A stretch of 64,000 nucleotides of DNA from Chalara sp. BL73. Taxonomy: Eukaryota > Ascomycota > Leotiomycetes > Helotiales. Both the position numbers and the translations under genes were made by a program. Shown here piece after piece: positions 45,688-57,802 of the stretch (positions within the stretch are counted from its first letter, which is position 1; each line of letters starts with the position of its first letter). The DNA is taken from positions 124,001-188,000 of the forward strand of contig CAKJVC010000089.1 in NCBI GenBank assembly GCA_918026815.1. Direction: 5' to 3'. The notes beneath the pieces were generated by a model. It did no database searches. It was not told where the DNA came from and saw only the letters and a list, made by a program, of their open reading frames with translations.

Positions 45688-47351
45688 CATGCTGGATAAA
45701 GAATGGGTTTATTGTTGTTCCTAATAGAATGAAATTGCATTTTGACTTGAACGCAGTTGCTTTATTATGTGACGACTAAGCGATGTAATAGTTGCCGGCT
45801 ACACTCGGTGAATCAACATTCGTTTATTTCCCGCGCGGCTGGCAAGTGGACCTGCCACGCCGAACGCGGCAGGCTCTTGCTTCATTTTTCCGACCCGACA
45901 GCTTGGATCAGCTGCTTATTAGAAGCATATTGCGATTAGCGACGCAGTTCCTTGCATATAGTCTTAGCGGTTCATCAATGTTTTGGTCGCTCCATCAGCA
46001 AATAACGTAGGTAGTTCTCGGGATATACTCGGTCAGAGAGGCCATTTTACAGAGTTAACAAGAGGATCCTCTAAGATTCCCAACTATAAGAAATAACTTT
46101 GTCAATAAAGCGTTTTGAGAAATTTATCGAAGTTCTGCTAGCTACCCAAAGATAGCAAATTTATTATTTATGTTAACCGCGGTTGTCATTAAATACTTGC
46201 ATGTATATCATGAAAGCTCATTATCGAGGAAGCTCAGGTCGTCAATGGTTGTGATCAACGCTTCGCCAAACTCGGCAAAGGCAATTGCACCGCGCGTATA
46301 GGCCCGGAAAAGATTGCCGTTTTGAAGATGTTATGTAATAGATGTTTCGACCCGAGTGTTTAGCACTTTTGACCTATGTCCGTAGGATTCAATAGTCGCT
46401 GGTATGCTCGTATTAGTCCCGACCGTTTGGTTCCCTCCCCCTACTATAGCCCTGGCGTCGTCATGATGCTTAATAATTCGCGAGTTTTCACGACTATGCA
46501 AGTTTTTTCAGCGTTGCATTTTCTCGGTCATCCCGTACGGATATATCGTCGGCCAAAACTGAACGAGCTAAGGAAGATCGCCATTTTCCTTTTAATATTG
46601 CTAGCCTTGGCTATTGATAATCAAGCACCCTACTCTTATATTAAATGTCTCGCCCCACTTTGCTGGTCCACGCTTTCGGTAAAGTGCAAAGTGCAAGAGC
46701 AATGACCATTATTATCATCCAAGCCTATATCAACAATCACTCGCCAGCGCTTCTACAGAACTTTGTCTCTCAAACTTGCACAACATGAAATGTTCATATA
46801 GTAAAAGCTGAAATCGGTGTCACTTCGAACATTCTTAGTGCTCATTGATTTTATATTTGCTCCCCATGCTCAACATGTCTTAGCTGTCACAAACCCTCCA
46901 AATAGCTCGGTAGATAGTAGTATACTGCCAGGCGGTGAGCTTGGTGGGGCAAAATCATGTGACCGACCCAATAGTTAAATTATAACATAGGCGACTTATT
47001 ATTTTCTGCTTCGGTCTAAGAGAAAGCGATGCCATTCAGAGCTGCATTGCTAGAAGGTCTATAGAAATAGTGCCAGTGCTTTGGTAGAAGTTTAATCACA
47101 CGCAATAAGAATAAAGGTAGAACTAATGCTATTTACACTTTAGAACAGCTTATAAAATTATTATAATGTATATACAACTTTACTTATTGCCTTGATACTT
47201 ATATAATTGTTAAAATCACTCACGCTATCGACTTCGTGAATATAGTATTCACTTTCGCGATTTTAAAACTTTGCCAGAAAGTAAGAGGTCTTTGTTTTTT
47301 GTCTTTGTTTTTGTTTCGCGGGAGTTGCTATAAACTATACGACCAATCGGG
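45688..47351. other. No recognised gene
   Basis: A 109-codon ATG frame at 46376-46705 (contains PDRLVPSPYYSPGVVMML) has no recognisable domain. The remainder is AT-rich. Confidence 0.3.
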
Positions 47352-47440
47352 TTCAACTATCTTTATATGCTGAAGACCTGGTATTTCTGTTTTGCAACAA
47401 TCAAAAAATCCATATTGACACTGCTGTGTTTATGACGTAA
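47352..47440 (+). pseudogene. Possible LINE reverse-transcriptase scrap
   Basis: One frame reads LSLYAEDLVFLFCNNQKIHI, close to the Y-A-D-D box and following residues of fungal Tad-like LINE reverse transcriptases, with Glu for the first Asp. Only about 30 codons survive, and no flanking domains are seen. Confidence 0.3.
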
Positions 47441-48025
47441 TAGATAGTATTCCTCATGGACGCTATATTTATACTCTTTTTGAGTCACCTAGGCTTATAA
47501 TCGCAATTGGGCTGGATGGTTGGAATGGCTTATATTCTTGCTGATATCAAGGTTAGAGCTGAAATTGAGAACTATTCTATTAGCATACCCAGAGTTTTTA
47601 ATGGTTTTTCAAATACGTATAGAAATTCTTGAACTTGGAATCTGGCGTTTGAAAGTCGAGGTTATGATTGAAAAAATCTTGGAGAACTTTTTCCGCTTTC
47701 TAAAATAACTTAGTTCGGCATTATCACCGATACATAGAGCTTACTGTTTCAGATAAGCTTTTCTTATATATCGTTGGCCTGGTCGGAATCACATCTGGAG
47801 CTAGCGTTGTATTCTCGCTTAAGACGGTTTGTGTCGTACTGTTCTAACATTTAGCATATGCTAGTGTAAAAAATTCTCGACAACTCACGAGTAGCTCGCG
47901 TCATTATAGAATACTTTCATTGCAACGAAATATTACTAAGACACTGTAATAAGTTAAGGATCGAGAAAGAGCTCGAAAGTTATATAATTTTATAGTTAGT
48001 GCTTAGCCTCTGCACGGATTGTTAA

Positions 48026-48245
48026 GCAGCAATTGACATAATTACCCGACGAACTACCTGCCGTGTTATAAATAACAGCTGAGTGGATTAAGGTAACATA
48101 TAGTAGTCGACCCAAAGTTGATAGTAGTTGAACTACCTGTCACATAAGGCCCGCTTGTAGTAATGACATGTTGATGGTTGGATGAGCGACCCACCCGTTA
48201 TAGGGTTGCATGCAACTACTTTCCAATCCGATATAGAAAGCAAAA
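48026..48245 (+). repeat. Dispersed repeat, copy 2
   Basis: Same-orientation relative of 21080-21321 (shared GATGAGCGACCCACC, CCAATCCGATATAGAAAGC), one tandem unit shorter. It lies 270 bp before the chitinase relic. Confidence 0.7.
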
Positions 48246-48516
48246 CTAGAAGCGTATAGTGTTTTTTAAGTTGTTTTTAAGGAGAAAAGCTTCAGCTTGC
48301 GTGACTTATTCGGAAAGGAAGCAGTACATTCTTCGCATCTTCTTTGTCCGCGAAATGACCTCGCGGTGGTAACAGCCAATATACAGGTGGCCATTAAAAT
48401 CCGAAAGGGGATATTATTAAAGCATTTTTAAAATGAATAAGTGACGATTCATGCCTAAATATACTAAACTTTTAAAAAAAAAAAAAAATTTTTTGCGATT
48501 AGAACTTGAGATAGAA

Positions 48517-50288
48517 ATGTTCTGGACAAACATTATTGTTCTGCTTTCAACAGTAGCTGGCTGTGCTAAATCTTCCACAAACGCCCTTCATAATAATCAC
48601 GCTTATCGTTCTGTAGCATACTATGTTAACTGGTATTGTACATTTCTGTCTTTTGCAATAACTTCTAACCATATCAAAAAGGGCAATCTATAATAAAAAG
48701 TTCAAACCATATAGCTTTCCGGCAAATAACTTAACGCATGTCATTTACGCTTTTGCTAATATCTCACCTGAAACTAGCGAAGTGTTAGTATTTTGCTTCG
48801 AATTTTCATTAAAATGTTATTTAATATTGCGTAAATAAATATCTATCCGATAAATGGGCCGATACCGAAATCAACTTAACGGAGGATTAAACTACTGAAA
48901 CCGGAAACAATGTTTATAGTTGCCTAGAGCAACTTTTCAGCTTAAAAAGGACCTATCGACAGCTGAAAGTCCTTCTTTTTATAAGGAGTGCAAGCTACTT
49001 TTCGAACTTTGCAAACCCAGTTTCTACAAGTTCCGGTCGGTCAACATTCGTTTTGACCGCGATATCTCTTGTGAAAAATCTTGGGCTAGATGGCTTGGAT
49101 ATCAACTGGGAAAATATAACCACCGACAAAGAAGCCCAGGACATAGTTCTGCTTCTGAAAGCGCTTCGCGACGGCCTCGATACGTACGGAAACTCACTCA
49201 GCGCGCCATATCATTTCACGCTTACTGTGGCGAGTCCTGCCGACGCATTTCACTATCGTTTGGTCGATATGGACCAATATCTTGATTTCTGGAACCTGAT
49301 AGCATACAACTACGCTGGATCTTGGAGTCAGGCTAGTAGTGATCAAGCTAACCTTTTCCGCTCCTCCAGCAACTCTGCTAGCACTCCATTTGACACGGAA
49401 ACCATTATTTATTACTATAGCTCTCATAGGATTGCCAACGACAAAATCGTACTAGGTATACCGTTATATAGTCGATCTTTCGAGAATACTACTGGCCCTG
49501 GAGCGCCATGCAATAGCGTGAGCAACGGGACTGGTGTTTATGATGTCAAAGACTTGCCGTTGGCAGGAGCAATAGTATATTATAGCAATATGACTGCATC
49601 GAGCTACAGTTACGATGCTGCGAAGAAACAGCTCATTAGCTATGACAATTCTATGGTAGCCAAGCAGAAAGCACACTGGATCAAACAGATGGGCTTAGGA
49701 AGTGCCATGTAGTAGGAAAGCAGTTCTGATGAGCTAAGGGACCAGAGTCTGATTTGGCAAGTGGCAGAAGTATTAGATAGTGACAATAAAGTTGGTCTTG
49801 AACGTTTGTTCAATCAATTAGCTTTCCCGGACTCCACCTACAACAACATTCGCGCAGGGATGCTAATATCCACTCAGTCAAATTCTTCTACAGGTTATAC
49901 TTCTATGCTAGATCTATTACTATCGACTTTTACCCTGAAGTCAACAAGAGTAATTACTGTTATTTGCGGAACTGATTCTAATACCCTATTCTCCACGGCC
50001 TTGCCCACCACGGTCTTATTCTCTAGATTTAATACTACAACATCATTAAGTACAGAAGTTCGGATAACTGTCAGTAGGGATTTTATCGAAATATTAACCG
50101 TGCTTGCATTTACTACCACAACAACATCAACTACAGTGGTTCTTGCCAAACCACTTATTCCTACAGTAACCGTCGGTAAAGGTATCTTAACCGTCACCGT
50201 TGCTGGCTTTTCAAGTATAATAGTTGACGAAACTGGGCTTGGACTCGACAAGCAATTGGATTGCCTTTCTAAGCTTTGTTTACTGTAA
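48517..50288 (+). pseudogene. GH18 chitinase, RIP-decayed
   Basis: ATG 48517 opens a signal peptide (MFWTNIIVLLSTVAGCA). RSVAYYVNW is completed by a 49-nt intron (48633-48681), then AIYNKKFKPYSF and NLTHVIYAFANISPET. The catalytic strand reads LGLDGLDINWENI: the DxxDxDxE motif with its third Asp now Asn (codon 49104-49106, GAC to AAC), while the acid Glu (49110-49112) remains. The barrel continues with FWNLIAYNYAGSWS and DKIVLGIPLYSRSF. At 49710-49715 'GSAM-stop-stop-ES' replaces the family's GGAMWWE, both Trp codons having become TAG. The SxGG strand is also lost. A Thr/Val-rich C-terminal tail follows. Secreted chitin hydrolase in origin, now dead. Confidence 0.82.
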
Positions 50289-50645
50289 TCTAGCACACTG
50301 TATACGAATGTGCTTATAACTTACTACCTTTCTATCGTTTCACTTTATATTCACCTTTATTTAGCTTACATAGTTTCGAGATTAATTCCAAAACACTATC
50401 GATAACTATTTTGGCAGTGTAATTTTTCCAAGTATAGCTGTTCACTTATTTAATAATACCATCCAAATCCTCCCTCAGAGCTTATGTGCCGCGTCACCGC
50501 CAGCATGAAAATGATGGTTATCCATTTGCACTGCCTGTGGATATGCCCCACCGATCTTAGTTGCCTACACTATAAAGGGCCATCCGGAACCGCATTCTCT
50601 TTTTTCTTGAAAGTCATCACTTCTTGGTGAAATCCATTAGAAAGA

Positions 50646-52155
50646 ATGCGGAAATTCCAGACCTTTGTAGCTTTTGCTGTAGTAGCAAAAGCGATGAATG
50701 TTGAACATTTACCCACCTGCGCTGTAAAATACTTTTTCCAATGTTTTTGTCGTTAATAAACTAATTAGAAAAGCCCATTGTATGGCTGAAGAAAGACCTT
50801 TCTTGCCTGAAATGCCATTAATTGAGATATATTGCAAAAACAAGCGCCTTCGCCATGATCTCGAACTGTGTGTAAGTAAAGCCTGCACAGTTAAAGAGTT
50901 TTTAAGTAAGTTTCCTATCAGAATTTTGGTATGTTTCTAACTTTGCCAGCTGCAAAAAACATTTCCCAAACAATGTGTAATGTACCACAAAGGGATAGAA
51001 CCAACCATGTTATGGTTATCGCAGTTGTTGGAGCTTTTCTGGCTTTGGTGTTCGGGATTTTGCGTTTCTTGTCACGGATAAAAAGTCGACAACCTGGAAT
51101 GGATGACTGGGCTATAATTGCAGCCATGGTATTTATGCTTATACCTAAAGTGTATACTGTTATATTGACCCTCTAATTAAGGGTTTATGATTCCGCTATC
51201 TGTTATGGCTATTTACCGTACGTTGAGTATTTTTACACATGCAAATAACATGTCAAAAACTTACACTTGGGCGAAATAGTTGCACGTCACGGACTTGGAA
51301 AGGATATTTGGACAATACCATTTTGCAAACGTTTCGAATATTCTGCGGGTAAGTGTTAGAGCAAATTAGTGTATTGACTAATAGTTGCAGATATACTATT
51401 TTGACGAAATACTATATCTTGGAAGTCTAATAATGGCACGGCTGTTAATGCTCTGCCTTTATTTTCGACTATTTTTTCGAAAAGGAGTTAAGTATATTGT
51501 TTATGTACTTATAGCAATCAATGTGCTCTCCGGCATGGCGTTTATATTTGCTTCGATATTCCAATGCATCCCGGTGCATGCTGCTTGGACACGATGGGAT
51601 GGCACAGTCCGGGCTAAATGTATCAACGTAAATGCCGTCGGATGGGCGAGCGCTGCTATCAATATTATTTTAGATGCCGTTATTATCGTTCTCCCGTTTC
51701 CGGAGCTCATAAAGCTCATGATTTCTTGGGAGCAGAAGATCAATATAATCATCATGTTTAGTCTTGGATCACTGTAAGTATTCTACCCACTATCCGATGC
51801 ATATATATTAAACTCAATAACAGGATTACTATCGTTAGCATACTGCGACTTAACTCACTTGTCAAATTTGCAAATACTCATAATATAACATGTAAAGCTG
51901 CTCAAATTTGCTATTTAGCAGAGACTAACCACAAATATAGGGGACTATGTCCCTGTAGGGTATTGGAGCACTATCGAGGTCTATGTTAGCGTGATCTGCG
52001 CATGTTTACCAACGCTACTCTCCCTGTTTCGGAGAAGAGCTTCATCTACATCTCGATTGAACAACTTACCACAGCCAGTTCCTCCAAGGCCCAGTATACG
52101 AAAGAATCGCAATTCGGACTTTATTCCACTGGTAGAAGTGGCTAACATGCGTTAG
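50646..52155 (+). pseudogene. CFEM-domain PTH11-like receptor, damaged
   Basis: ATG 50646 gives a signal peptide and LPTCAVK, the start of a Cys-rich CFEM domain. After a damaged stretch, YCKNKRLRHDLELCVSKACT resumes it. An intron near 50905-50949 leads to NISQTMCNVPQRDRTNH and the seven-helix part: VMVIAVVGAFLALVFGIL, GLGKDIWTIPF, then after an intron YYFDEILYLGSL, AAINIILDAVIIVLP and ILRLNSLVKF. Final introns join DYVPVGYWSTIEVYVSVICA to 52155. Such receptors sit in the plasma membrane and sense surface cues. Faults are stops in the first CFEM half and an extra T in the 'PF' codons near 51330. The 3' half splices cleanly. Confidence 0.75.
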
Positions 52156-52338
52156 CATTAGCTTGATTGGTCCAGTTATCACAATTCGCAACACATCAAG
52201 CACATCACGCGGGCTTGAGGGTTGCACAGAGTAAAGAGATACCTAGCTCAAAAAGCCCTCCATTCACAATTCCAGAGATATCCAGCTGGTAGTCAGCTGG
52301 AGGTATTATGGTTGTTAAATGAATGTTGGATATTAGTT

Positions 52339-53199
52339 TTATCGGCTGACATGGTTGTACGGTTTATTCTTATAATATCTATTTAATTTTGCCGGCCAAC
52401 TCTGATAAATTTTCCGACAGCTCTGGCAACGATTTAATTTCGTCCCAAGTGGTGATCTCCAATATAATTTGCTGTTCAGCAACCGCAAGCTGCCATCCAA
52501 ACCAATCAACATAATCTGTTCTAATGTCCTCGAGACTTTGCAAAGGAAATCTCTCTTGTATGTTACTAGATACTCTACCAAGCAGTCAAACGCCCCATTG
52601 TTCAGTTTATGAACACTGCTGTTTCTGATGCTTAAGTCGCCTGTTGGCAAAAGCGATAGAGATAGCCATGAGGTCGCGTTTGCTAACGCCAGCCATCGCT
52701 TTCCAGAAGAATATCTCTGTTCTAGATCGCGATAGCGTCTATCCCACTCCTGATTTCCTGGATGCTTGTTTGTTGTCTTGCGTAGATCAGGATAAGCTTC
52801 TGCCATGATCGATTTGTATACGAGTGTCTTTATCTTGACGTTTCGATCCTGTCGTTCAGCCTTTAGTCGAGTGTTCACTAATCCCGCAAACGTAGCGAGA
52901 AGATATCGTTCGTGAATTGACAAGCAATGTGACTTATTATCCCATTGATCAAGCAGTCTGGTTAAGTTGCTTAATTTAGAAGTCGGGGGCACCGTGGTAG
53001 GCAAGCGCAACTGTTCGATTGTAGTTTCGGTTACGTTATTGACAATGCGCGATAGTAACAAGCATGATGATCGTCTTCGACAAACTGCTAGATTCCGATT
53101 TCTGCGAAATTGTGAAAGAGGTGCAAAATAAGGATCCAGTAAAAAATACAGCCGTGCTAATATTAATGTAGAAAATAATCGATTTCCAGAATAATACAA
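52339..53199 (-). CDS. Unrecognised basic protein, start uncertain
   Basis: A 286-codon minus-strand frame, open but without an ATG near its start; the first in-frame Met (MAEAYPDLRK) lies near 52805. Content: a hydrophobic N-terminal part (FSTLILARLYFLLDPYF), many Arg, RYLLATFAGLVNTRL, WDRRYRDLEQRYSSGKRW, then a Cys pair CQSCRKIYQSW at the end. The length without stops in a decayed region argues for a real gene with a missing 5' exon. No family recognised. Confidence 0.4.
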   Translation of the reverse strand: MYYSGNRLFSTLILARLYFLLDPYFAPLSQFRRNRNLAVCRRRSSCLLLSRIVNNVTETTIEQLRLPTTVPPTSKLSNLTRLLDQWDNKSHCLSIHERYLLATFAGLVNTRLKAERQDRNVKIKTLVYKSIMAEAYPDLRKTTNKHPGNQEWDRRYRDLEQRYSSGKRWLALANATSWLSLSLLPTGDLSIRNSSVHKLNNGAFDCLVEYLVTYKRDFLCKVSRTLEQIMLIGLDGSLRLLNSKLYWRSPLGTKLNRCQSCRKIYQSWPAKLNRYYKNKPYNHVSR

Positions 53200-53327
53200 T
53201 AACTTGGATTTGTTTTGTTGCTATTTTATTATGCATCGGCGTTCACAAGCTTTCGAAGCGCTCTTACAACAGTCATGCTAATACTAAGGATTTCGCGATT
53301 TACAAACATGCTGAAAAAGCTAGGATT

Positions 53328-53657
53328 ATGATTGGATATCCTTTTACGATAAACATGAGCGCTTATGTTGGGGTGTTGTTTCCTAAAGAAATTACAGGTC
53401 ACCTTTCTCTATTTGCCGCAAGAGCTCTTACTAACGAGCTCGCTTCCAATTTTATTGGTTCCGAATTAACAGTACAAGTGACCGGTAGCGAAGGATTCTT
53501 GCCTTTGGAATTGCGGATTACGGAGTTCAAACCTAAATCTGTAAATTTTTATGTTCTAATTATTAAGGTATGCGACAACCAGCTGGTTCGACAGTTTCGC
53601 TTTGCAATGCTTTTAGCCTTGCAGCTAAAGGAGTTTAACAGAGCAGCAAAGAGTTGA
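53328..53657 (+). CDS. Unrecognised short frame
   Basis: 109 codons (IGYPFTINMSAYVGVLFPKE, LTVQVTGSEGFLPLELRITE). Composition looks protein-like, but there is no family match or splice context. Probably an exon of a dead gene together with the next fragment. Confidence 0.3.
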   Translation: MIGYPFTINMSAYVGVLFPKEITGHLSLFAARALTNELASNFIGSELTVQVTGSEGFLPLELRITEFKPKSVNFYVLIIKVCDNQLVRQFRFAMLLALQLKEFNRAAKS

Positions 53658-53809
53658 GGAAAGCAACTGGCCCAAATGATCCAGAACGAAAGGAGCTTAT
53701 TAAAAGGGAAAATGAGTGGAGTTTCAGACAAGATAGCTATTGTTATTTTTCGATATTATGACTTAACTCGTATGTCAAGAAGTGTAAGAATTAAAAGAAC
53801 TTTTTAAAA

Positions 53810-54359
53810 GTTTAAGGATCATGCTAATCGCAAGCAGAACATTGTGGCCAAGGCACTTAATCTTCTCGCTACCAATATTGCGATAGACAAAGTCCTCAAG
53901 TTTACTCTCGATAGTCAAAAATTGATCGGTAAAAGTGCTGGCGGCTCAAATTTTCTTAAATTCGATAGCGGAACTATACATAAGCTGTTGAATCGCTAAT
54001 TCAAGACTCTTTTCAACGAGTTTTTAATTTCTGAGACGCATGCGATCTTAGAGGAATTAGAAACATATATGAAGGACGATAAAAAATCTTGGGCATCTAT
54101 TTTTTGTGTCACCTGTCTTTTATGTATATGTTGTGAAGAAACACAACTTGCTATCGACCTGAGTAGCATAGAGGATATGGGTAATCATTTTTATGCTAGT
54201 CACTTAGTGGAAAACTTTGGCAACAACATTATAGATAAGGTTTGTAGTAGCTCATGGCCGTGGCCAGAACCGGGTTGCGCGAATCTTGTGCGAGATATTC
54301 GGCAAATTATTTTGGATAAAAGTAAGCATACTGAATTATTGAAAATTCTACGGCACTAA
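53810..54359 (+). pseudogene. Fragment of an unrecognised fungal protein
   Basis: One frame runs NIVAKALNLLATNIAIDKVL, IGKSAGGSNFLKFDSG, HKLLNR-stop-FKTLFNEFLI, DDKKSWASIFCVTCLLCICC and EETQLAI, ending NLVRDIRQIILDKSKH. The 'KSWA.IFCV..LLCIC.E..Q.AID' pattern recurs in fungal proteins related to C-terminal parts of Zn-cluster regulators; this is a recollection of pattern, not a firm family. One TAA interrupts it near 54000. Confidence 0.4.
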
Positions 54360-54450
54360 TAGCTCTGTAGGCGAACAAATCCATAGTCTTGCGAGATCTC
54401 AACATGCGGAAGCCTCTAGAAGCTTGGCTGATCACCGACTTTTTAGAGTT

Positions 54451-57116
54451 AGAAGAGTAGTCAAGCTCGTATTGGCTCTCCTCGGCAGCTGAAATTGAAT
54501 TCATGATTAAAAGTGAGTGTAATGGAAACAGAAGTGTTGAATGGTGTAAAGAATAGAAAAGCATGAAATGGGAAAAATGTTCTTTTTATAACTTGACAGC
54601 TACAGGCCCTTATGTTCCAGAGCCTTCGACCGGAAGCTATTGATGTGATACCGAAAATAATTCCATCAATAGTTCAAGGATTCAACTGCGCTTAAAGAAA
54701 ATGCTTCGAAGTGAAGCTCCCTTTATTCGTCCGTTAGTTATATTAGCATGCTAACTTTTCTGTACTGTAGGTTCAAACTAAACAATCAAACAAAGAGCTT
54801 CTATTTACAGATAAAGAAACAATAGAAATCTTTACTGTAATACCGTATAATCCAAACACCAAGTTTCTGAATGCTGCGTTTCGGCGGTTTTATTTTACTA
54901 TCTTAGCAAAACATGCATACTTTATCGAGATCAGTTACCGATAATAGTATAAATGAGCGCAACTACAGCGTAGTAATAAAGCAAGCCGCAAGCAAAGAAT
55001 AGCTCAGAATGTTAGTTCATTTTTGCTTTTCGCTGCTGAAGCTGTGCTGAGTATAGCAGCAGATTACAGTATTTGAAATAGTAAAGCAGACTTTGTATCG
55101 TTAACTCAAACACCCGAAAAGTATAAAAAGTGCTTGCGAGCCGAGTTTAAATATTTTATGTTTTCTTAAAATATAAAAGAATTATTATAGATTTGTTTTT
55201 TTATAACGCTTACATTATAGCATCGCTTAAACACTCAAAGAAGTTATTAGTGTCGATTACTAAAATCTCGTTAATCGCAGTACTGTATAAGCAACTTGGT
55301 TTTTAACGCGCTTCGGCGAAAGTTGAATTTTTATTTCTGAATGCTTGTCGTGCTTAAAGAAAATTATATACAACACGTAGTAGCTATTCCGGATCCGAGC
55401 TACTTCTTTGGAAAAAATTTTATGTTTAACAGAGTTTAAGTAAAATAGCTGAAAGATTTGTTGAGCAGCTTATTAACAGAAAATCTTTTTAAAGAACAAA
55501 CAAAAGCTGGAAAGTCGATTTTAGTCTTGAACTTCTAAAAAATAAGAAAAAGTAAAAAAAATAAATAACGACCCGCTAACTTAAACACGCTAATAGTTAC
55601 TAGGATTATCGAGCTACTGAAACAGCTATTTTAGAAGCAAAATCGGTATGCTTACAACAATACTACATATGCATATCTATTAAAATTAAGCCCAAGCGGA
55701 ACTGAATCGGTAATTTAACCATTTGTATTATATTAGTCAATTTTAACAGAAAACAGAGCTATGTTGATAGTAGAACGCTTTTTTTAAAAGTATTAACACG
55801 TCTTAAAAGAAATACGCGAGCAAATCAAGTTATGCCGAACTATTTTTCTTTAAAAAAAAAAAAGAAACAAAATCCGAACTATGCTTCGGTGCTAAAGCTT
55901 AACGATTATGCTATCGAAAGTCTTACATCAAAGCCGCAGCAAAAGAATTATAAAGCTGCCGTGTTAAAAACTATCGAAAGCGGTCAAATAATAGTTGCAA
56001 GCTAAAAGTTTAGAGCTTTTACAGTACTTATAATAGCAACTAACGGAACCGATAACGGGAGCTTTTTATTACTATCTGATATTACTTTTATAAAACAACA
56101 AGTTAAGAAACTTTTTTCGCAAACTTTTCGCGAGCTTTTAGTTTTCAACTTAGTAACTAAACATTCTGAAATTCAGAATACAAGTTACTACTTTTTATTT
56201 TTTTCAGCCTGTACCGACATTAGCGAAAACATTGTAAAAAAGATTCGTAAGCAAATTGTACTTACAGCTTCGGAAGCAAACAGTATAGCTAACTAAAACT
56301 CCAGAAATGCTACAATTACTATAGCGCAAACGGAAGTTCAAGTGCAAACATTACTATATGTTGTTATATTCGAACTACTCCGCACACTGAAGCAATAAAA
56401 TGAAAGAAACTTTCAAAGAATAAGTTTTACAATTTTTATTTAGAAATTGATCGAAAGAATAAGTAAAAGTGACTTCGAAAAAGTAATTTTAACGCTTGAC
56501 GCTACTTTTTTAACGAGATGTTAAGTTACTATTTTAAACAACAACGAAAAAAAGTAGCAGTCAAAAAAAAGATTTTTTCAGAAAAAAATAAAAAAAACGA
56601 TAGCTAAAGCAAAATTACTTAAAAAAAAAGAAGTAGATTTCGACATTTTTGTTGAACCGATTCACAACAAAGTAGCACTACTTAACATGATTAACGAAGT
56701 TAAAATGAAGAATATAATTGTAGAATTTTAGAACGGAGAATCACTCAATTATTGTACGTTACAATAGCTTACATTGTTCAATTTATATACACTTTGGCGA
56801 CCCGACATTGTAAAGTTGCTTTAATATACTTTTTCTAATAATAACACACCAGATCTTGTCGATGTTGTTGACAAGTTAAAGTCTTAGTGATGCTATATAC
56901 AGCATGCAAAGTGGAACAGCTTATTTACTGTCCCGAATTTTTATCATTGATTAAAGAAAGTGTCAATTTGTGCAAGTTAGGACCCGTCAAGCGAAGGAGT
57001 CACATGAGAGCCTCGGGGGTCTGGGCAGGCTAAGCGAGTGGTTAAGGGGGCATAAAACAACGTCCCAAACCCCCCGTTTTGGCAGGCCAAAACCGCCGTG
57101 CTCAGACTTATTGTAA
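54451..57116. repeat. 2.67-kb inverted repeat, right copy
   Basis: Reverse complement of 9103-11769. Its left end contains the first 18 codons of the gene at 11716 on the minus strand (ATG at 54504, with CAA where the left copy has TAA). Its right end stops exactly where the recombinase ATG begins in the left copy, and no recombinase follows here. The decayed unknown frame (HSEIQNTSYYFLFFSACTDI) runs on the plus strand near 56160. Confidence 0.85.
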
Positions 57117-57394
57117 AATAAAATACGATAAGGCTGAGTACCGCACGCTTCCAGTGCGCTCTCATTGGCAAGTCATGACCTACGAAAGTGCAGTAAATTT
57201 AAAAATAGGGTCTGGCGTGACATGGTCACAAGGCTTGAAAGCCCCGCCTTTCAGCCTCACCAAAGCAATGTGTGGCGCTTCATCGTAAGTGCTATGGAAG
57301 GAATGCCCAACAATGACTTCCGGGACAATCTTGTAAATCCGTGTCTTGTTTTTAATCAATTCAATTACTGGAGCGGCGCACGAGCTCTGAACCT

Positions 57395-57802
57395 ATGAGC
57401 AGAACTTCCGTCTCTGATTTGCCTGAGCGATATCTTCCTTGGTCGTGGACCGTCACCCCCATATCATCTACCTCGTTCTGTCCAAGTCCTGCTAAAGTTT
57501 TGGGAACTTTTGCTATCATCAACATACTCGTTAGTCTTATCGGGTTAATATTTGGGCATCGGTTCATCATCAACAAGCTTTCCTGTGGCTACTTTGGAAC
57601 CCCCCACAGTAGAGCATGGAAATACAGTTGGACCTGGTCAATCGCATTGCAATTAGGAGCTAACGCCCTTATCGCCTATCTTATCAGGCGTACCCCGGGA
57701 TACAAAAACAGTGCTTCAGTTGGGATCTTGACGTTATTGAAGTTCTCGAGCCAAGGAGCCGCCTTTCCTAATTCGTACTCCTGGCAACTCCTAAGCCAAT
57801 GA
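57395..57802 (+). CDS. Fungal polytopic membrane protein, probably 3'-truncated
   Basis: ATG-started 135 codons: LPERYLPWSWTVTPISSTSF, CPSPAKVLGTFAIINILVSL, GHRFIINKLSCGYFG and LGANALIAYLIRRTPGY. This is the N-terminal part of a family of uncharacterised multi-pass fungal proteins with two helices here. The last 25 residues do not look like the family's third helix, so the 3' part is lost or altered. It lies 550 bp upstream of an intact membrane-protein gene on the same strand. Confidence 0.5.
   Translation: MSRTSVSDLPERYLPWSWTVTPISSTSFCPSPAKVLGTFAIINILVSLIGLIFGHRFIINKLSCGYFGTPHSRAWKYSWTWSIALQLGANALIAYLIRRTPGYKNSASVGILTLLKFSSQGAAFPNSYSWQLLSQ

Noticed and set aside
49895..50296. Val/Thr-rich minus-strand frame
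   Set aside because: It is opposite the Thr/Val-rich tail of the chitinase relic; the low-complexity sequence keeps both strands open.
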